Assembly (NCBI GenBank): GCA_002305205.1
Contig: DBQJ01000021.1
Span: 6,448-64,438, forward strand
DNA length: 57,991 nucleotides
Source of the DNA: a candidate division WWE3 bacterium UBA1397
Lineage (GTDB): Bacteria > Patescibacteriota > WWE3 > UBA101185 > UBA10185
Direction: 5' to 3'
Below the pieces are notes generated by a model. The model was not told the DNA's origin, made no database searches, and saw only the letters and a list, made by a program, of their open reading frames with translations. Position numbers and translations under genes: made by a program. Below are positions 24,002 to 31,492 of this stretch, one piece after another (position 1 is the first letter of the stretch; every line of letters starts with the position of its first letter).

Positions 24002-24067
24002 GCGTTCAGGAATACTATTGGATTTTTTTATGCCTCCATTGGTACAGAACCCAATAGTTCTGAACGC
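24002..24067 (+). repeat. Long inverted repeat before the element B recombinase
   Basis: GCGTTCAGG pairs with TCTGAACGC and ACTATTGG pairs with CCAATAGT, separated by a 3-nt bulge on one side; the ~29-nt loop contains seven T's. It occupies almost the whole gap between ATPase and recombinase genes. It could end transcription from the ATPase, act as a recombinase binding site, or limit recombinase expression; it does not overlap the GGGGG ribosome-binding site at 24074. Confidence 0.55.
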
Positions 24068-24087
24068 GACCAGTGGGGGCATATTTT

Positions 24088-25701
24088 ATGAAAAAAGCAT
24101 TAATATTTTGTAGAGTAAGTTCAAAGGAACAAGAAGAAACGGGCTACTCTTTACCTGCCCAGAAAAAACTTCTTGAAGATTACTCAATCCAACACGACTA
24201 TATAGTTGCCAAAGTATTTTCCATATCAGAATCCGCTAGCGGTGAAAAACAAAGAAAAATATTTAATGAGATGTTAGCTTACCTCGAGAAGAATCACATA
24301 GATATTTTAGTAGTTGAAAAAACTGACCGTCTTACAAGAAATCATCGGGATGCTGTTGAAGTAGATAAATGGATAAATAAGGATTCAAATAGACAAGTTC
24401 ATTTTGTTAAAGAAAACTTTGTTCTACATAAGGACTCAAAATCTAATGAAAAGTTTATATGGAACATTAAGGTTTCAGTTGCTCAATATTACATTGATAA
24501 CTTGAGTGAGGAAGTTAAAAAGGGACAGAAAGAAAAGCTTTCACAAGGTTGGCTACCTACAAAACCGCCCATAGGATACAAAACAATTGGTGAAAAAGGA
24601 CATCGTATACATGTAGTTGATGAAATCACAAAACCATTAGCAATCAAAATGTTCAAATACTATGTTTCAGGTAATTATTCTTTAGAGAGACTCGCCACTA
24701 AGTTATATGAGGAGGGTTTGAGGTCCGTTAATGGTAAGAAGGTTCCTAAAAGTAGAATCCATGAATATTTATCCGACCCATTTTACATTGGTATGAATAG
24801 GTGGAACGGTAAGCAAAGTAATGGTAATCAAGAAACATTTATAGATAAGGATATATTCAACAAAGTCCAGTTACTGCTAAAAGGCAAAACAACACCAAAG
24901 GTTAATAAACATGATTTTCCATTTAAGGGACAGGTAAAATGTGCTGAGTGTAAAGGTTTAGTAACTTGGGAAATCCAAAAAGGTACTAATTATGGTCATT
25001 GTAACCATTACAGACCATGTTCACAACTAAAGTGGGTAAAAGAAAAGAACTTGGAAAATCAAGTAAAGCCATCTATAGCAGCTCTTAAGGTGAAAAATGA
25101 ACGGTTGCTGGATTGGATACGTAGGGCATTAAAAGAAACCCATTACGAGGAATCACGACAATATGAGAATGTATCCAAAAGCCTCCAGGAAAGAGACGAA
25201 CAGCTTAAAAAGAGATTAAGTGCTCTTTATATCGACAAACTAGATGGAAAGATAACTGAAGATTTCTATCAGGAAAAGTTTCAGGAGTTTACAGGCGAAA
25301 GAAACGAACTAGTAGAGCAAAGAAAGAAGCTCAATACTAAAGATAATAGCTTTTATGAGAAAACTACTGCTTTATACGATGTTGCTCAAAAAGGGATTGA
25401 TATATACGAAGCATCTAAAGAGTTTAGGAAACGCCGATTAATAAAACTTATTTTTACTGATATGACCCTTAATAACGGAATCCTTGATTTTGCATATACC
25501 AAGCCATATAGAATGTTACGCAGGGCTGTGGAAGAAACTAACGGTTCGAAAATAGCTGAAAACCCTACTTTTATGGAAAATATTTTCGAACTTAAGGATT
25601 TTGGCGATGTTAAAGCAAAAATGGAGTCTTTAGGCGTTGATTGTTCTAATTGGCTCCCCATTGTTGTATTTATCCGAAGTTTGATACCTGTATTGGTATA
25701 A
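24088..25701 (+). CDS. Large serine recombinase, element B (tail borrowed from element C)
   Basis: 537 residues. Resolvase domain with nucleophile in FCRVSSKEQEE near residue 11, VEKTDRLTRNHRDAVE and SEEVKKGQKEKLSQGW; recombinase domain (PPIGYKTIG..); a zinc ribbon with CAECKG..CNHYRPC near 290-317; coiled coil near 365-410. NWL (521-523) is encoded by core 3, so the tail PIVVFIRSLIPVLV belongs to the left end of element C. Its own tail would be the left end of element B, starting ACWNDF. It is only distantly related to the A and C enzymes. A GTG at 24073 is in frame but MKKALIF is the family start. Confidence 0.87.
   Translation: MKKALIFCRVSSKEQEETGYSLPAQKKLLEDYSIQHDYIVAKVFSISESASGEKQRKIFNEMLAYLEKNHIDILVVEKTDRLTRNHRDAVEVDKWINKDSNRQVHFVKENFVLHKDSKSNEKFIWNIKVSVAQYYIDNLSEEVKKGQKEKLSQGWLPTKPPIGYKTIGEKGHRIHVVDEITKPLAIKMFKYYVSGNYSLERLATKLYEEGLRSVNGKKVPKSRIHEYLSDPFYIGMNRWNGKQSNGNQETFIDKDIFNKVQLLLKGKTTPKVNKHDFPFKGQVKCAECKGLVTWEIQKGTNYGHCNHYRPCSQLKWVKEKNLENQVKPSIAALKVKNERLLDWIRRALKETHYEESRQYENVSKSLQERDEQLKKRLSALYIDKLDGKITEDFYQEKFQEFTGERNELVEQRKKLNTKDNSFYEKTTALYDVAQKGIDIYEASKEFRKRRLIKLIFTDMTLNNGILDFAYTKPYRMLRRAVEETNGSKIAENPTFMENIFELKDFGDVKAKMESLGVDCSNWLPIVVFIRSLIPVLV
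25649..25659. repeat. Attachment core 3 (B/C junction)
   Basis: ATTGGCTCCCC, identical to core 1. The next ~45 nt match the sequence right of core 1 with few changes, so this is the left end of element C placed against the right end of element B. Confidence 0.8.
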
Positions 25702-25741
25702 AAACCAACAAAAAATCACTATTTACTTATCCACGAGCCTT

Positions 25742-25760
25742 ATATTCAATATATGAATAT
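25742..25760. promoter_or_regulatory. ArsR-type operator overlapping promoter and start codon
   Basis: Inverted repeat ATATTCA-ATATA-TGAATAT, close in form to known ArsR operators (TTCA..TGAA half-sites). It overlaps a TATATT -10 box (25741-25746) and the ATG at 25753, so repressor binding would block transcription start. A second copy, TATGAA/TTCATA, follows directly. Confidence 0.6.
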
Positions 25761-26061
25761 GAGTTCATATAACTGTTGTAAGCCAGACGAACATACTTAT
25801 AGACAGGTAACTACTATATCCTCACTTCTAAAACTTGTTGGAGAAGAAAGTAGATTGAAGATTCTCTGTATTTTGATGAAGGGTCAGCATTGTGTTTGTG
25901 AGATATTGGAACATCTTAAACTTTCCCAAAGCCTTGTATCCCATCATCTTCAGGACCTTAAAACAGCAAGTTTAATAGTGGATGAGAAAAAAGGTCAGTA
26001 TGTCTATTACTCATTAACGGAAGAAGGTAAAAGGGTTACAAAGTTAATTTTCCAATTATAA
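25753..26061 (+). CDS. ArsR/SmtB-family metalloregulator
   Basis: 102 residues, winged helix. The alpha-3 metal-binding segment reads GQHCVCEILEHLKLSQSLVS, with the CVCE cysteine pair that binds As(III)/Sb(III) in ArsR repressors, and further cysteines lie in NCCKP near the N-terminus. SHHLQDLKTASLIV is the recognition helix, and KGQYVYYSLT the wing. It should repress its own operon until metal or metalloid binds. First gene of a four-gene operon; next gene begins 2 nt later. Confidence 0.88.
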   Translation: MNMSSYNCCKPDEHTYRQVTTISSLLKLVGEESRLKILCILMKGQHCVCEILEHLKLSQSLVSHHLQDLKTASLIVDEKKGQYVYYSLTEEGKRVTKLIFQL

Positions 26062-26063
26062 CT

Positions 26064-26753
26064 ATGAAAAACCTAACTATTGAATGGAAGCATTATGATA
26101 AGCAAGGAAAGACCTGCATACGATGTACCGATACTGGTAAATCTTTAAGGCAGTTATTTACCGAAATAGGTGATTTACCGGAGTTAAAAGATGTAAAGAT
26201 TAGTTTCATTGAAACGAAGTTATCGGAAAACCAAATGTCAGAGTCAAACAGCCTTCTACTAAATGGCGTGCCTATTGAAGATTTGATTGGAGCAACAATT
26301 TCTCATAACGCTTGTGACTCGTGTTCGGACCTTGCGGATAGCGACTGTTATTGTAGAGCAGTTACTGTAGAAAACATTACTTATGAAAGCATACCTGTTG
26401 AGCTGATTAAAAAAGCGGTCTTAAAAGTATTAAACGCTCCAGATTCTAATAAATTGAAAGGAGTAAATATGAACATTCAAGTATTGGGTTCCGGCTGTCC
26501 CACCTGTAAAAAGTTACACGAGATTACCAAACAAGCCGTTAAGGAGTTAAACCTTTCTGTAGAAGTAGATTACATAACCGATGTTACAAAGATAATAGAA
26601 ATGGGTGTAATGAGTAGCCCCGTCCTTGCTGTTAATGGTAAACCGGTGATGGTAGGTTTTACCCCTGATATAGATAAGATTAAAGGGGCGATTTCAATGG
26701 GAATAATAAACAGTAATACTTCTGGTGGTTGTAGTTGCGGAGGAAATTGTTAA
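26064..26753 (+). CDS. DUF2703-like domain fused to a CxxC thioredoxin-like domain
   Basis: 229 residues. N-terminal ~130 residues: IEWKHYDKQGKTCIRCTDTG, then ATISHNACDSCSDLADSDCYC, a cysteine-rich domain of DUF2703 type, often found with arsenic operons. A linker leads to a thioredoxin-like domain starting MNIQVLGSGCPTCKKLH with a CPTC active site and cis-Pro in SSPVLAV ('redox-active disulfide protein 2' type). The end GGCSCGGNC is a further possible metal site. It may reduce or hand over a thiol-bound metalloid to the permease. Fusion order is visible; function is inferred from context. Confidence 0.72.
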   Translation: MKNLTIEWKHYDKQGKTCIRCTDTGKSLRQLFTEIGDLPELKDVKISFIETKLSENQMSESNSLLLNGVPIEDLIGATISHNACDSCSDLADSDCYCRAVTVENITYESIPVELIKKAVLKVLNAPDSNKLKGVNMNIQVLGSGCPTCKKLHEITKQAVKELNLSVEVDYITDVTKIIEMGVMSSPVLAVNGKPVMVGFTPDIDKIKGAISMGIINSNTSGGCSCGGNC

Positions 26754-26755
26754 TT

Positions 26756-27736
26756 ATGGACATTTTCAGCCCGCTACAGTTGTTTGCAGACCTTGTTACA
26801 TACCATTTGTTAGGTGTGGTACCCCATTCCTATCTTGGGGATACCATAAACTTCTTTATCTACGATGTTCTAAAAATAGGGCTTCTCCTTGTAGCTATAA
26901 ATTATTTAATGGCTGTGGTGCGTTTCTACTTCCCAATGGAGAAAGCACGGGACATACTTACTAAACGCAGATGGTATGGATTGGATTATTTACTAGCCGC
27001 TTTGCTCGGAGTAGTGACCCCATTTTGTTCGTGTTCATCTATTCCATTATTTATCGGGTTTGTCGGCGCGGGTATTCCTCTTGGTGTAACCTTCGCTTTT
27101 CTTATTAGCTCGCCTTTAATAAATGAGGCGTCCCTTTATTTATTCCCAGCTATGTTTGGTATGAAAGTGACAATTATTTACAACCTGATTGGAATAGCTG
27201 TTGCGGTATTAGGTGGCTTAATAATACAAAAGCTAAATGTTGAAAGGTTTGTTAAACCGGAGCTGTTAAAGTTTAAGTCAAAGCAACAGGTTATTATAGA
27301 AAACGGAGGTTCCCCCCTCCCTTTCAAAGAGTTAATTAAGTATTTCTGGAAAGATGGAATGAGCATAACCAAGAATGTTTTCCCCTATGTTGTTTTAGGG
27401 GTTAGCGTTGGTGCTTTAATACACGGCTTTGTTCCAGCATCTTTAGTTGAAAAATATCTGTCGGCAAGGACTATATGGGCGATACCATTAGCTGTTTTAC
27501 TTGGGGCACCTTTATACGCAAACTCTGTAAGTGTAATACCTGTAATGGAAGCCCTAGTTGGAAAGGGCGTCCCTTTGGGGACAGCATTAGCCTTTATGAC
27601 ATCTATTGTTACAATTTCAATCCCCGAAGCTCTGATTTTGAAAAAGGTAATGAGATGGCAACTACTGGCTACCTTTTTTGGCATTACTGTTGCTGGAATA
27701 ATAGTGATGGGTTATATACTTAATATAGTTATTTGA
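26756..27736 (+). CDS. Permease of the ArsP/YraQ (UPF0718) family
   Basis: About 326 residues and eight transmembrane helices. The signature TPFCSCSSIPLFIGFVGAGI near residue 85 holds the paired cysteines of ArsP-type exporters; the second half has the repeat-like GAPLYANSVSVIPVMEALVG. ArsP pumps out methylated or organic trivalent arsenicals in other bacteria; YraQ-like members are less defined. The start at 26756 lies 2 nt after the preceding stop with a GGAGG inside that gene's end. Confidence 0.8.
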   Translation: MDIFSPLQLFADLVTYHLLGVVPHSYLGDTINFFIYDVLKIGLLLVAINYLMAVVRFYFPMEKARDILTKRRWYGLDYLLAALLGVVTPFCSCSSIPLFIGFVGAGIPLGVTFAFLISSPLINEASLYLFPAMFGMKVTIIYNLIGIAVAVLGGLIIQKLNVERFVKPELLKFKSKQQVIIENGGSPLPFKELIKYFWKDGMSITKNVFPYVVLGVSVGALIHGFVPASLVEKYLSARTIWAIPLAVLLGAPLYANSVSVIPVMEALVGKGVPLGTALAFMTSIVTISIPEALILKKVMRWQLLATFFGITVAGIIVMGYILNIVI

Positions 27737-27746
27737 AAGAGGTTAT

Positions 27747-28238
27747 ATGGCTAAAAATCTTTTCAGACTACAGACAACCGTTTTGTTAGTTGGAACATTA
27801 TTTGCTTGGTTTACTGTCTATACCGATTTTTCCCGTTTCTATAATCTATATGGTTCTCTGACCAGAATATCCGGTTGTACTATACCTAATCCTGTTACAA
27901 CACCTTGTTTTTACGGGGCATTTGCGTTCCTGTTAGGTTTTATTTGGTCCTTTAACATCCTTAAAAAGGTTCTGAAAGACGAAACTGTGGTTAGTGAGCA
28001 AAGGAATCTAGGGTATCTGTTAGTTGCAGGCACACTATTTGCCTGGGGCAACTTTTCTTACGAACTAATAAAATACTATACTGCAACAACTGCCGTGAAG
28101 GTATCTTGTTCTGGGGTAGCTACAAACAATGTATTTTTAACTTCCTGCTTTTATGGCTCCGTTATCTTCCTGGCAGCTCTAATCATTTCTACAGTTATAA
28201 GAAAAAGTGTTTTACGAATAAAACCCGAGGCAAACTGA
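27747..28238 (+). CDS. Four-helix membrane protein with internal duplication and paired cysteines
   Basis: 163 residues. Two halves repeat the same plan: VGTLFAWFTVYTDF..SGCTIPNPVTTPCFYGAFAFL and AGTLFAWGNFSYEL..VSCSGVATNNVFLTSCFYGSVIFL, each with two helices and two cysteines 10-13 residues apart facing outside. The layout suggests a thiol-disulfide membrane protein (DsbB/VKOR-like in logic, not in sequence) working with the thioredoxin two genes upstream. Last gene of the ArsR operon; no match recognised. Confidence 0.6.
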   Translation: MAKNLFRLQTTVLLVGTLFAWFTVYTDFSRFYNLYGSLTRISGCTIPNPVTTPCFYGAFAFLLGFIWSFNILKKVLKDETVVSEQRNLGYLLVAGTLFAWGNFSYELIKYYTATTAVKVSCSGVATNNVFLTSCFYGSVIFLAALIISTVIRKSVLRIKPEAN

Positions 28239-28242
28239 AAAA

Positions 28243-29364
28243 TTAGTTTGTAAGGTTATATTCAATAAAAGAAGAATCATCATATTTTCCATTCTGCATC
28301 CTATGAGAGATTCCATCTGATTTTAGCTTAACCTCGACCTTTAGTTTTCCATTAGCATTTTGAAAATCTTGCGGTGTTACTTTATACAGAAAGTACGGTT
28401 TTTCGGAAAAAGCATTAGCTCCTCTGGTTTGTGTATAGAAAGCAGTAAAATCCGGCGAGTTAGATGAGAATAAATAGTACAGTTTCTTATCCTCTTTTAA
28501 GTTTGTTCCGGTAGCAGCGATAAAAAGATAATCTCCAGCCTTCAGGTTTGTTGATGAAGTTGTAACCGTGTATTTCTCCGGACCCGTGTAACCATTTGAT
28601 GCAGATTGTTTCACAATGGTTCCTAAATCATCGTACACCTCACTAATAATTGGGTACTGTTGGTCATTGATACCGTAATAAACTTGACTATCTTCCGCAT
28701 TAGTTTCCTTTTCTCCGGCTAGCAGTTCCTTTATTGTTGGTTTATATCTGTTGTTTATGGCTTGTTGGTTAAATGCAGAATAATCTGGATTTTGCTCAAG
28801 ATTGTTTTCGATATTAAAATCTGTGTTTGCTTTGTTTAAGGTGTTCCAACTAGCCATTTTTGCCGGATAGGTTTCGTTAGCGTATTTATTCCACATTTCA
28901 TCTGTCATCTGGTTGTTGTAATAGGCACGCATATTATCAAGATATTCTTTATCTAACGCATAAAGTTGTTTTTTTTCGTCTAGCCGGTTGTTGATTAGCT
29001 CTGTGAACTTCTCCCAAGCCTGCGGGTCTATCTTTGCCGCTTGTTCTGTTAAATCAACGGATTTTTTAAGGTTAGTATTTAAGTTGTTTTCAAAAAGGTT
29101 TATAGCTTCTAATCCTTTTTCAGAACGGATTATAGTTCCCTTAACATAGTCGCTAATTGCTAGGTCTTTTATTGAATAAATTGACGCTGCTTCGGCTGAT
29201 TGGTGAAGCAAGTCTCTGGCATTGTTAATATCGGCAAATACTCGCTTTTGCTGATAAGCATCACGGGCGTTCAAATAAGTACCCGCTACAAACAGCCCTG
29301 CAAAACCTAAACAAAAAACAACAAATATAACTCCAAGTATTTTCAAGATTTTCTTAACTTTCAT
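28243..29364 (-). CDS. Membrane-anchored exported protein, 373 residues
   Basis: N-terminal transmembrane anchor (residues 5-28, ILKILGVIFVVFCLGFAGLF) and a large exported domain, helical and rich in N/K/E to about residue 210, then a beta-rich end (TTSSTNLKAGDYLFIAATGT.. to ..SSFIEYNLTN). No motif known to me. Its ATG overlaps the stop of the preceding membrane gene (4 nt). It plays the 'anchored exported partner' part seen also in element B. Confidence 0.6.
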   Translation of the reverse strand: MKVKKILKILGVIFVVFCLGFAGLFVAGTYLNARDAYQQKRVFADINNARDLLHQSAEAASIYSIKDLAISDYVKGTIIRSEKGLEAINLFENNLNTNLKKSVDLTEQAAKIDPQAWEKFTELINNRLDEKKQLYALDKEYLDNMRAYYNNQMTDEMWNKYANETYPAKMASWNTLNKANTDFNIENNLEQNPDYSAFNQQAINNRYKPTIKELLAGEKETNAEDSQVYYGINDQQYPIISEVYDDLGTIVKQSASNGYTGPEKYTVTTSSTNLKAGDYLFIAATGTNLKEDKKLYYLFSSNSPDFTAFYTQTRGANAFSEKPYFLYKVTPQDFQNANGKLKVEVKLKSDGISHRMQNGKYDDSSFIEYNLTN

Positions 29365-29819
29365 TTTAGAGCCTCCTTTTTGAATAAAGAAAATAAATAG
29401 AAAAGATAAAAAGATGCAGCCAAATCTAACGGCACCCAGGTGCTTCTTGGAAGTTCCGGAACAACAAATGGATTAAATAAAACAAGAATGGAGATTAAAC
29501 CAAATAACCTAATGTCTGAAACATACTTTTTATACCTTACAAGAAGGTAGGAACCTATCACGATAGTGAAAAGTCGCAGGGCATCGTAATAATCAAAATC
29601 GTAATCGTCCGCTTCAAATGGGAGCACCGCCAACAGATACATACCACATAGCGGTAACAAGCATAATTGTGCAAGTTTGTTTAGGTTATTTTTAGTAAAT
29701 AACGATGAAATAAAGTGCTTTATCTTAATAAAATTATCTCGAAATAACAGCACAACTACAGGGATTCCAATGAAGAATAAAATAGGCAATATAGTGTTGT
29801 ATACCGTACTTTCTGACAT
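29361..29819 (-). CDS. Polytopic membrane protein behind the pseudoknot leader (element C), DUF6804-like
   Basis: 152 residues, four or five helices. The segment LFNPFVVPELPRSTWVPLDLAASFYLF resembles DUF6804 proteins ('NP..P..L.R..W..lDl'). First gene of the minus-strand block; the ATG follows the leader hairpin and a short U-rich tract, exactly as in element B although the proteins are unrelated. Function unknown. Confidence 0.6.
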   Translation of the reverse strand: MSESTVYNTILPILFFIGIPVVVLLFRDNFIKIKHFISSLFTKNNLNKLAQLCLLPLCGMYLLAVLPFEADDYDFDYYDALRLFTIVIGSYLLVRYKKYVSDIRLFGLISILVLFNPFVVPELPRSTWVPLDLAASFYLFYLFSLFKKEALK

Positions 29820-29930
29820 AACAAAGGGACTACCTTCTTCGTAGCCCTAGCTTGTCAGCATTGAACCCTCGGAAAGGTAGCCCCTTCGTAGGTTCAATGC
29901 CTTTTAAGTCGGCGTGACTGACAAGCTAGG
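29820..29930 (-). ncRNA. Pseudoknot leader RNA / candidate riboswitch, element C copy
   Basis: Minus strand: a 13-bp perfect outer stem (29918-29930 with 29846-29858), a 9-bp inner stem (29891-29899 with 29859-29867), a loop CTACCTT (29874-29880) pairing with AAGGTAG (29830-29836), and an alternative hairpin GGGCTAC/GTAG-CCC (29826-29847) followed by TTTGTT and the ATG. Compared with element B the stems have different bases but keep pairing, and two pseudoknot pairs switch between A-U and G-C, which is strong evidence for a selected RNA. A TATAAT (29945-29950) lies ~15 nt upstream. Confidence 0.68.
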
Positions 29931-29944
29931 TTTTTACTTCTCTG

Positions 29945-29950
29945 ATTATA
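29945..29950 (-). promoter_or_regulatory. -10 box for the element C leader RNA
   Basis: Perfect TATAAT on the minus strand, placing transcription start a few nt before the outer stem of the leader. It fixes the direction of the RNA as minus strand. Confidence 0.5.
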
Positions 29951-30143
29951 TCGTCATTAGGCTATATAGCATAGGATTTTAATAAAATGTGTAAGGATTA
30001 CACCCTTTTTGCCTATTTAGCCTATTCAAAAATATAAGTGCAAAGTGTATGGATATAACCGGTTATGTGTATTTTGAGCCTCGAAAATTGAACTATCCCT
30101 ACCCCATACACCCCTAATTATTGTTACGATGTAAAATAAAACT
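29951..30143. promoter_or_regulatory. Repeat-rich control region, candidate origin (element C)
   Basis: No gene seen. It has GCCTATT twice with 9-nt period (30011-30026), a perfect 12-bp palindrome ATAACCGGTTAT (30055-30066), the motif TTGAACTATCCCTACCC (30088-30104) shared with element B, and TAAAAT (30132-30137) ending 6 nt before the ATG at 30144. CCTAT-type repeats also occur in the equivalent place of B. Confidence 0.4.
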
Positions 30144-31154
30144 ATGAAAACTGAATCTAGCAATGATTCGGTGTCTTGGAAAACGGACGCCGGAGAAGAT
30201 GGCACTCTGTTTCGAATGTGGAGATTCTTCTCAAATATCAGCGACAGCCTATTATTAAAAGTTGCAATCAACAAGGAGTTTGGTCAGGATGTCGGAGAAA
30301 TACGAGATAAGTTAAGTATTGATGTGACACGGCTGCGTTCACTTCTTTTGAAGAAGATTTCTAACCCTAGGGTTCTATATTATGCTTTACGCTATAAAAA
30401 CGACCTACCAAAAGACGAAAGTGGTTATGTTGAGGGAAACGAAAGCTATGAACAGGAATACGACGGATTGGGTGCAAAAGAACCTAGATATCTTAAAGAC
30501 ACCGATGCAGCCGCATTGTTACTAGGATTAAAAGAGTTAGGTGTCCTTGAAAAGGAGTATGTTTCGAAGAATGTTGAAGATGATGTAGCAAAGTTGCTGA
30601 AAAAATACCATTTAAGTTATAGGTACTTTCGTCGTGTAGAGAGTATAGTTTTGTATAACGATTTCCCACCTGTACCTGCTTTGTGGGATATGGACTATAG
30701 AGATTTTGTAGGTGATGACTTAACAAAAGAGGACCGCAAAAAATTAGAACCGTTGCTCAAGAATATGGATAAAGAGTTTAAGGCGACGCTAGATACAGAG
30801 GTTTACCGAACGCCCGTTACTTACTTTGATAAGGATAAAAAATGCGTTGTTGTTGAGATATATCCGGACACTTCTTTAGAGCTATTCAAAAGTAAAAATT
30901 ACAAATCTAAACTATTAGAGTTTCAGAAATTACTTTTAGGTTATAGATACACAGATATTAGTTACGATGGCTATGCCGATGCTCTTTACTATTACTTTAC
31001 AACATATAAACATATGAGCCAGAAAGAGGCTTTGTCAAAGATGAAGAAAATCTATGGTCGTAAATATGTTAAGGGTTTTGATAGCGAGGTGACGGCGAGA
31101 GCAAGTACAAGAAAACGCCGATTTGAAAAATACGCTAAAGACATAAGTGAGTAA
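30144..31154 (+). CDS. Uncharacterised element C protein
   Basis: 336 residues, soluble, acidic-basic mixed, helical, not recognised. Possible winged-helix features near the N-terminus (IRDKLSIDVTRLRSLLLKK) and a basic C-terminus (ASTRKRRFEKYAKD). It occupies the slot of the unknown genes at 13189 (A) and 21153 (B). It is followed by a terminator and then the attenuator-like leader of the replication module. Confidence 0.6.
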   Translation: MKTESSNDSVSWKTDAGEDGTLFRMWRFFSNISDSLLLKVAINKEFGQDVGEIRDKLSIDVTRLRSLLLKKISNPRVLYYALRYKNDLPKDESGYVEGNESYEQEYDGLGAKEPRYLKDTDAAALLLGLKELGVLEKEYVSKNVEDDVAKLLKKYHLSYRYFRRVESIVLYNDFPPVPALWDMDYRDFVGDDLTKEDRKKLEPLLKNMDKEFKATLDTEVYRTPVTYFDKDKKCVVVEIYPDTSLELFKSKNYKSKLLEFQKLLLGYRYTDISYDGYADALYYYFTTYKHMSQKEALSKMKKIYGRKYVKGFDSEVTARASTRKRRFEKYAKDISE

Positions 31155-31159
31155 TCTAC

Positions 31160-31198
31160 CTAACGCCAGCGATAACCTACAGCGTTAGCATTTTTCCC
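31160..31198 (+). terminator. Rho-independent terminator after the element C unknown gene
   Basis: CTAACGC (31160-31166) pairs with GCGTTAG (31182-31188), followed by CATTTTTC. Located 5 nt after the stop codon. Confidence 0.7.
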
Positions 31199-31243
31199 TA
31201 TTCCATAGTGCTACTCTAAAAATTGCTAGAAAAGTTTTCACCG

Positions 31244-31303
31244 CCTGGGGGTTGTGGTAACACAAAGCGGGTTTGACCGACCTCCCCCAGGGGTCGGTTT
31301 TTT
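31244..31303 (+). promoter_or_regulatory. Attenuator-like leader before the element C replication module
   Basis: A terminator hairpin CCGACC/GGTCGG (31277-31297) with TTTTTT has in its loop CCCCCAGG, which is complementary over 8 bp to CCTGGGGG at 31244-31251. Between them is TTGTG-GTAA-CACAA, a 5-bp stem capped by a GNRA tetraloop. With no spare loop nucleotides, the 8-bp helix and the terminator cannot both form, so this looks like a terminator/antiterminator switch. The micro-gene starts 13 nt later. Confidence 0.55.
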
Positions 31304-31315
31304 ATAAGCAAAAAT

Positions 31316-31492
31316 ATGAGCGAAAAAGCAAATGTACAAAAAAAGAATAAGGAAAATGATACGCAAATTGTAAGTGACCAAGATATGGCTGAATACCTTC
31401 GACAGTTTGCCGCTTTTTTACTAACGGTATTTTCTGAAAATAAAATTATTTCTGGGGGTCGCTATGGCGAATGCGAAACAAATAAAAAATGA
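31316..31492 (+). CDS. 58-residue micro-protein (element C copy)
   Basis: MSEKANVQKKNKENDTQIVS, then DMAEYLRQFAAFLLTVFSEN and a short tail. AEYLRQFAAFLLTV matches LEYLRQLACFLLSL of the element A micro-protein (14671). It overlaps the start of the replication gene by 29 nt, exactly the same overlap as in element A. The overlap suggests coupled translation. Confidence 0.65.
   Translation: MSEKANVQKKNKENDTQIVSDQDMAEYLRQFAAFLLTVFSENKIISGGRYGECETNKK

Larger units (their letters stand above)
17181..25656 (+). mobile_element. Integrated element B (HNH / SDH protease / membrane-protein cargo)
   Basis: Between cores 2 and 3. Contains an HNH nuclease, an 80-residue unknown, a minus-strand block (SDH-type protease, three small membrane or anchored proteins) read from a pseudoknot leader RNA, an AT-rich repeat region, an unknown gene, DUF5659-like and micro-genes, a P-loop ATPase and a serine recombinase of a different branch from those of A and C. 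Same module order as A and C. Confidence 0.75.

Noticed and set aside
26725..26964. 79-codon plus-strand frame overlapping the thioredoxin fusion and permease
   Set aside because: Out of frame with two clear genes, and its translation shows no feature of a real protein.
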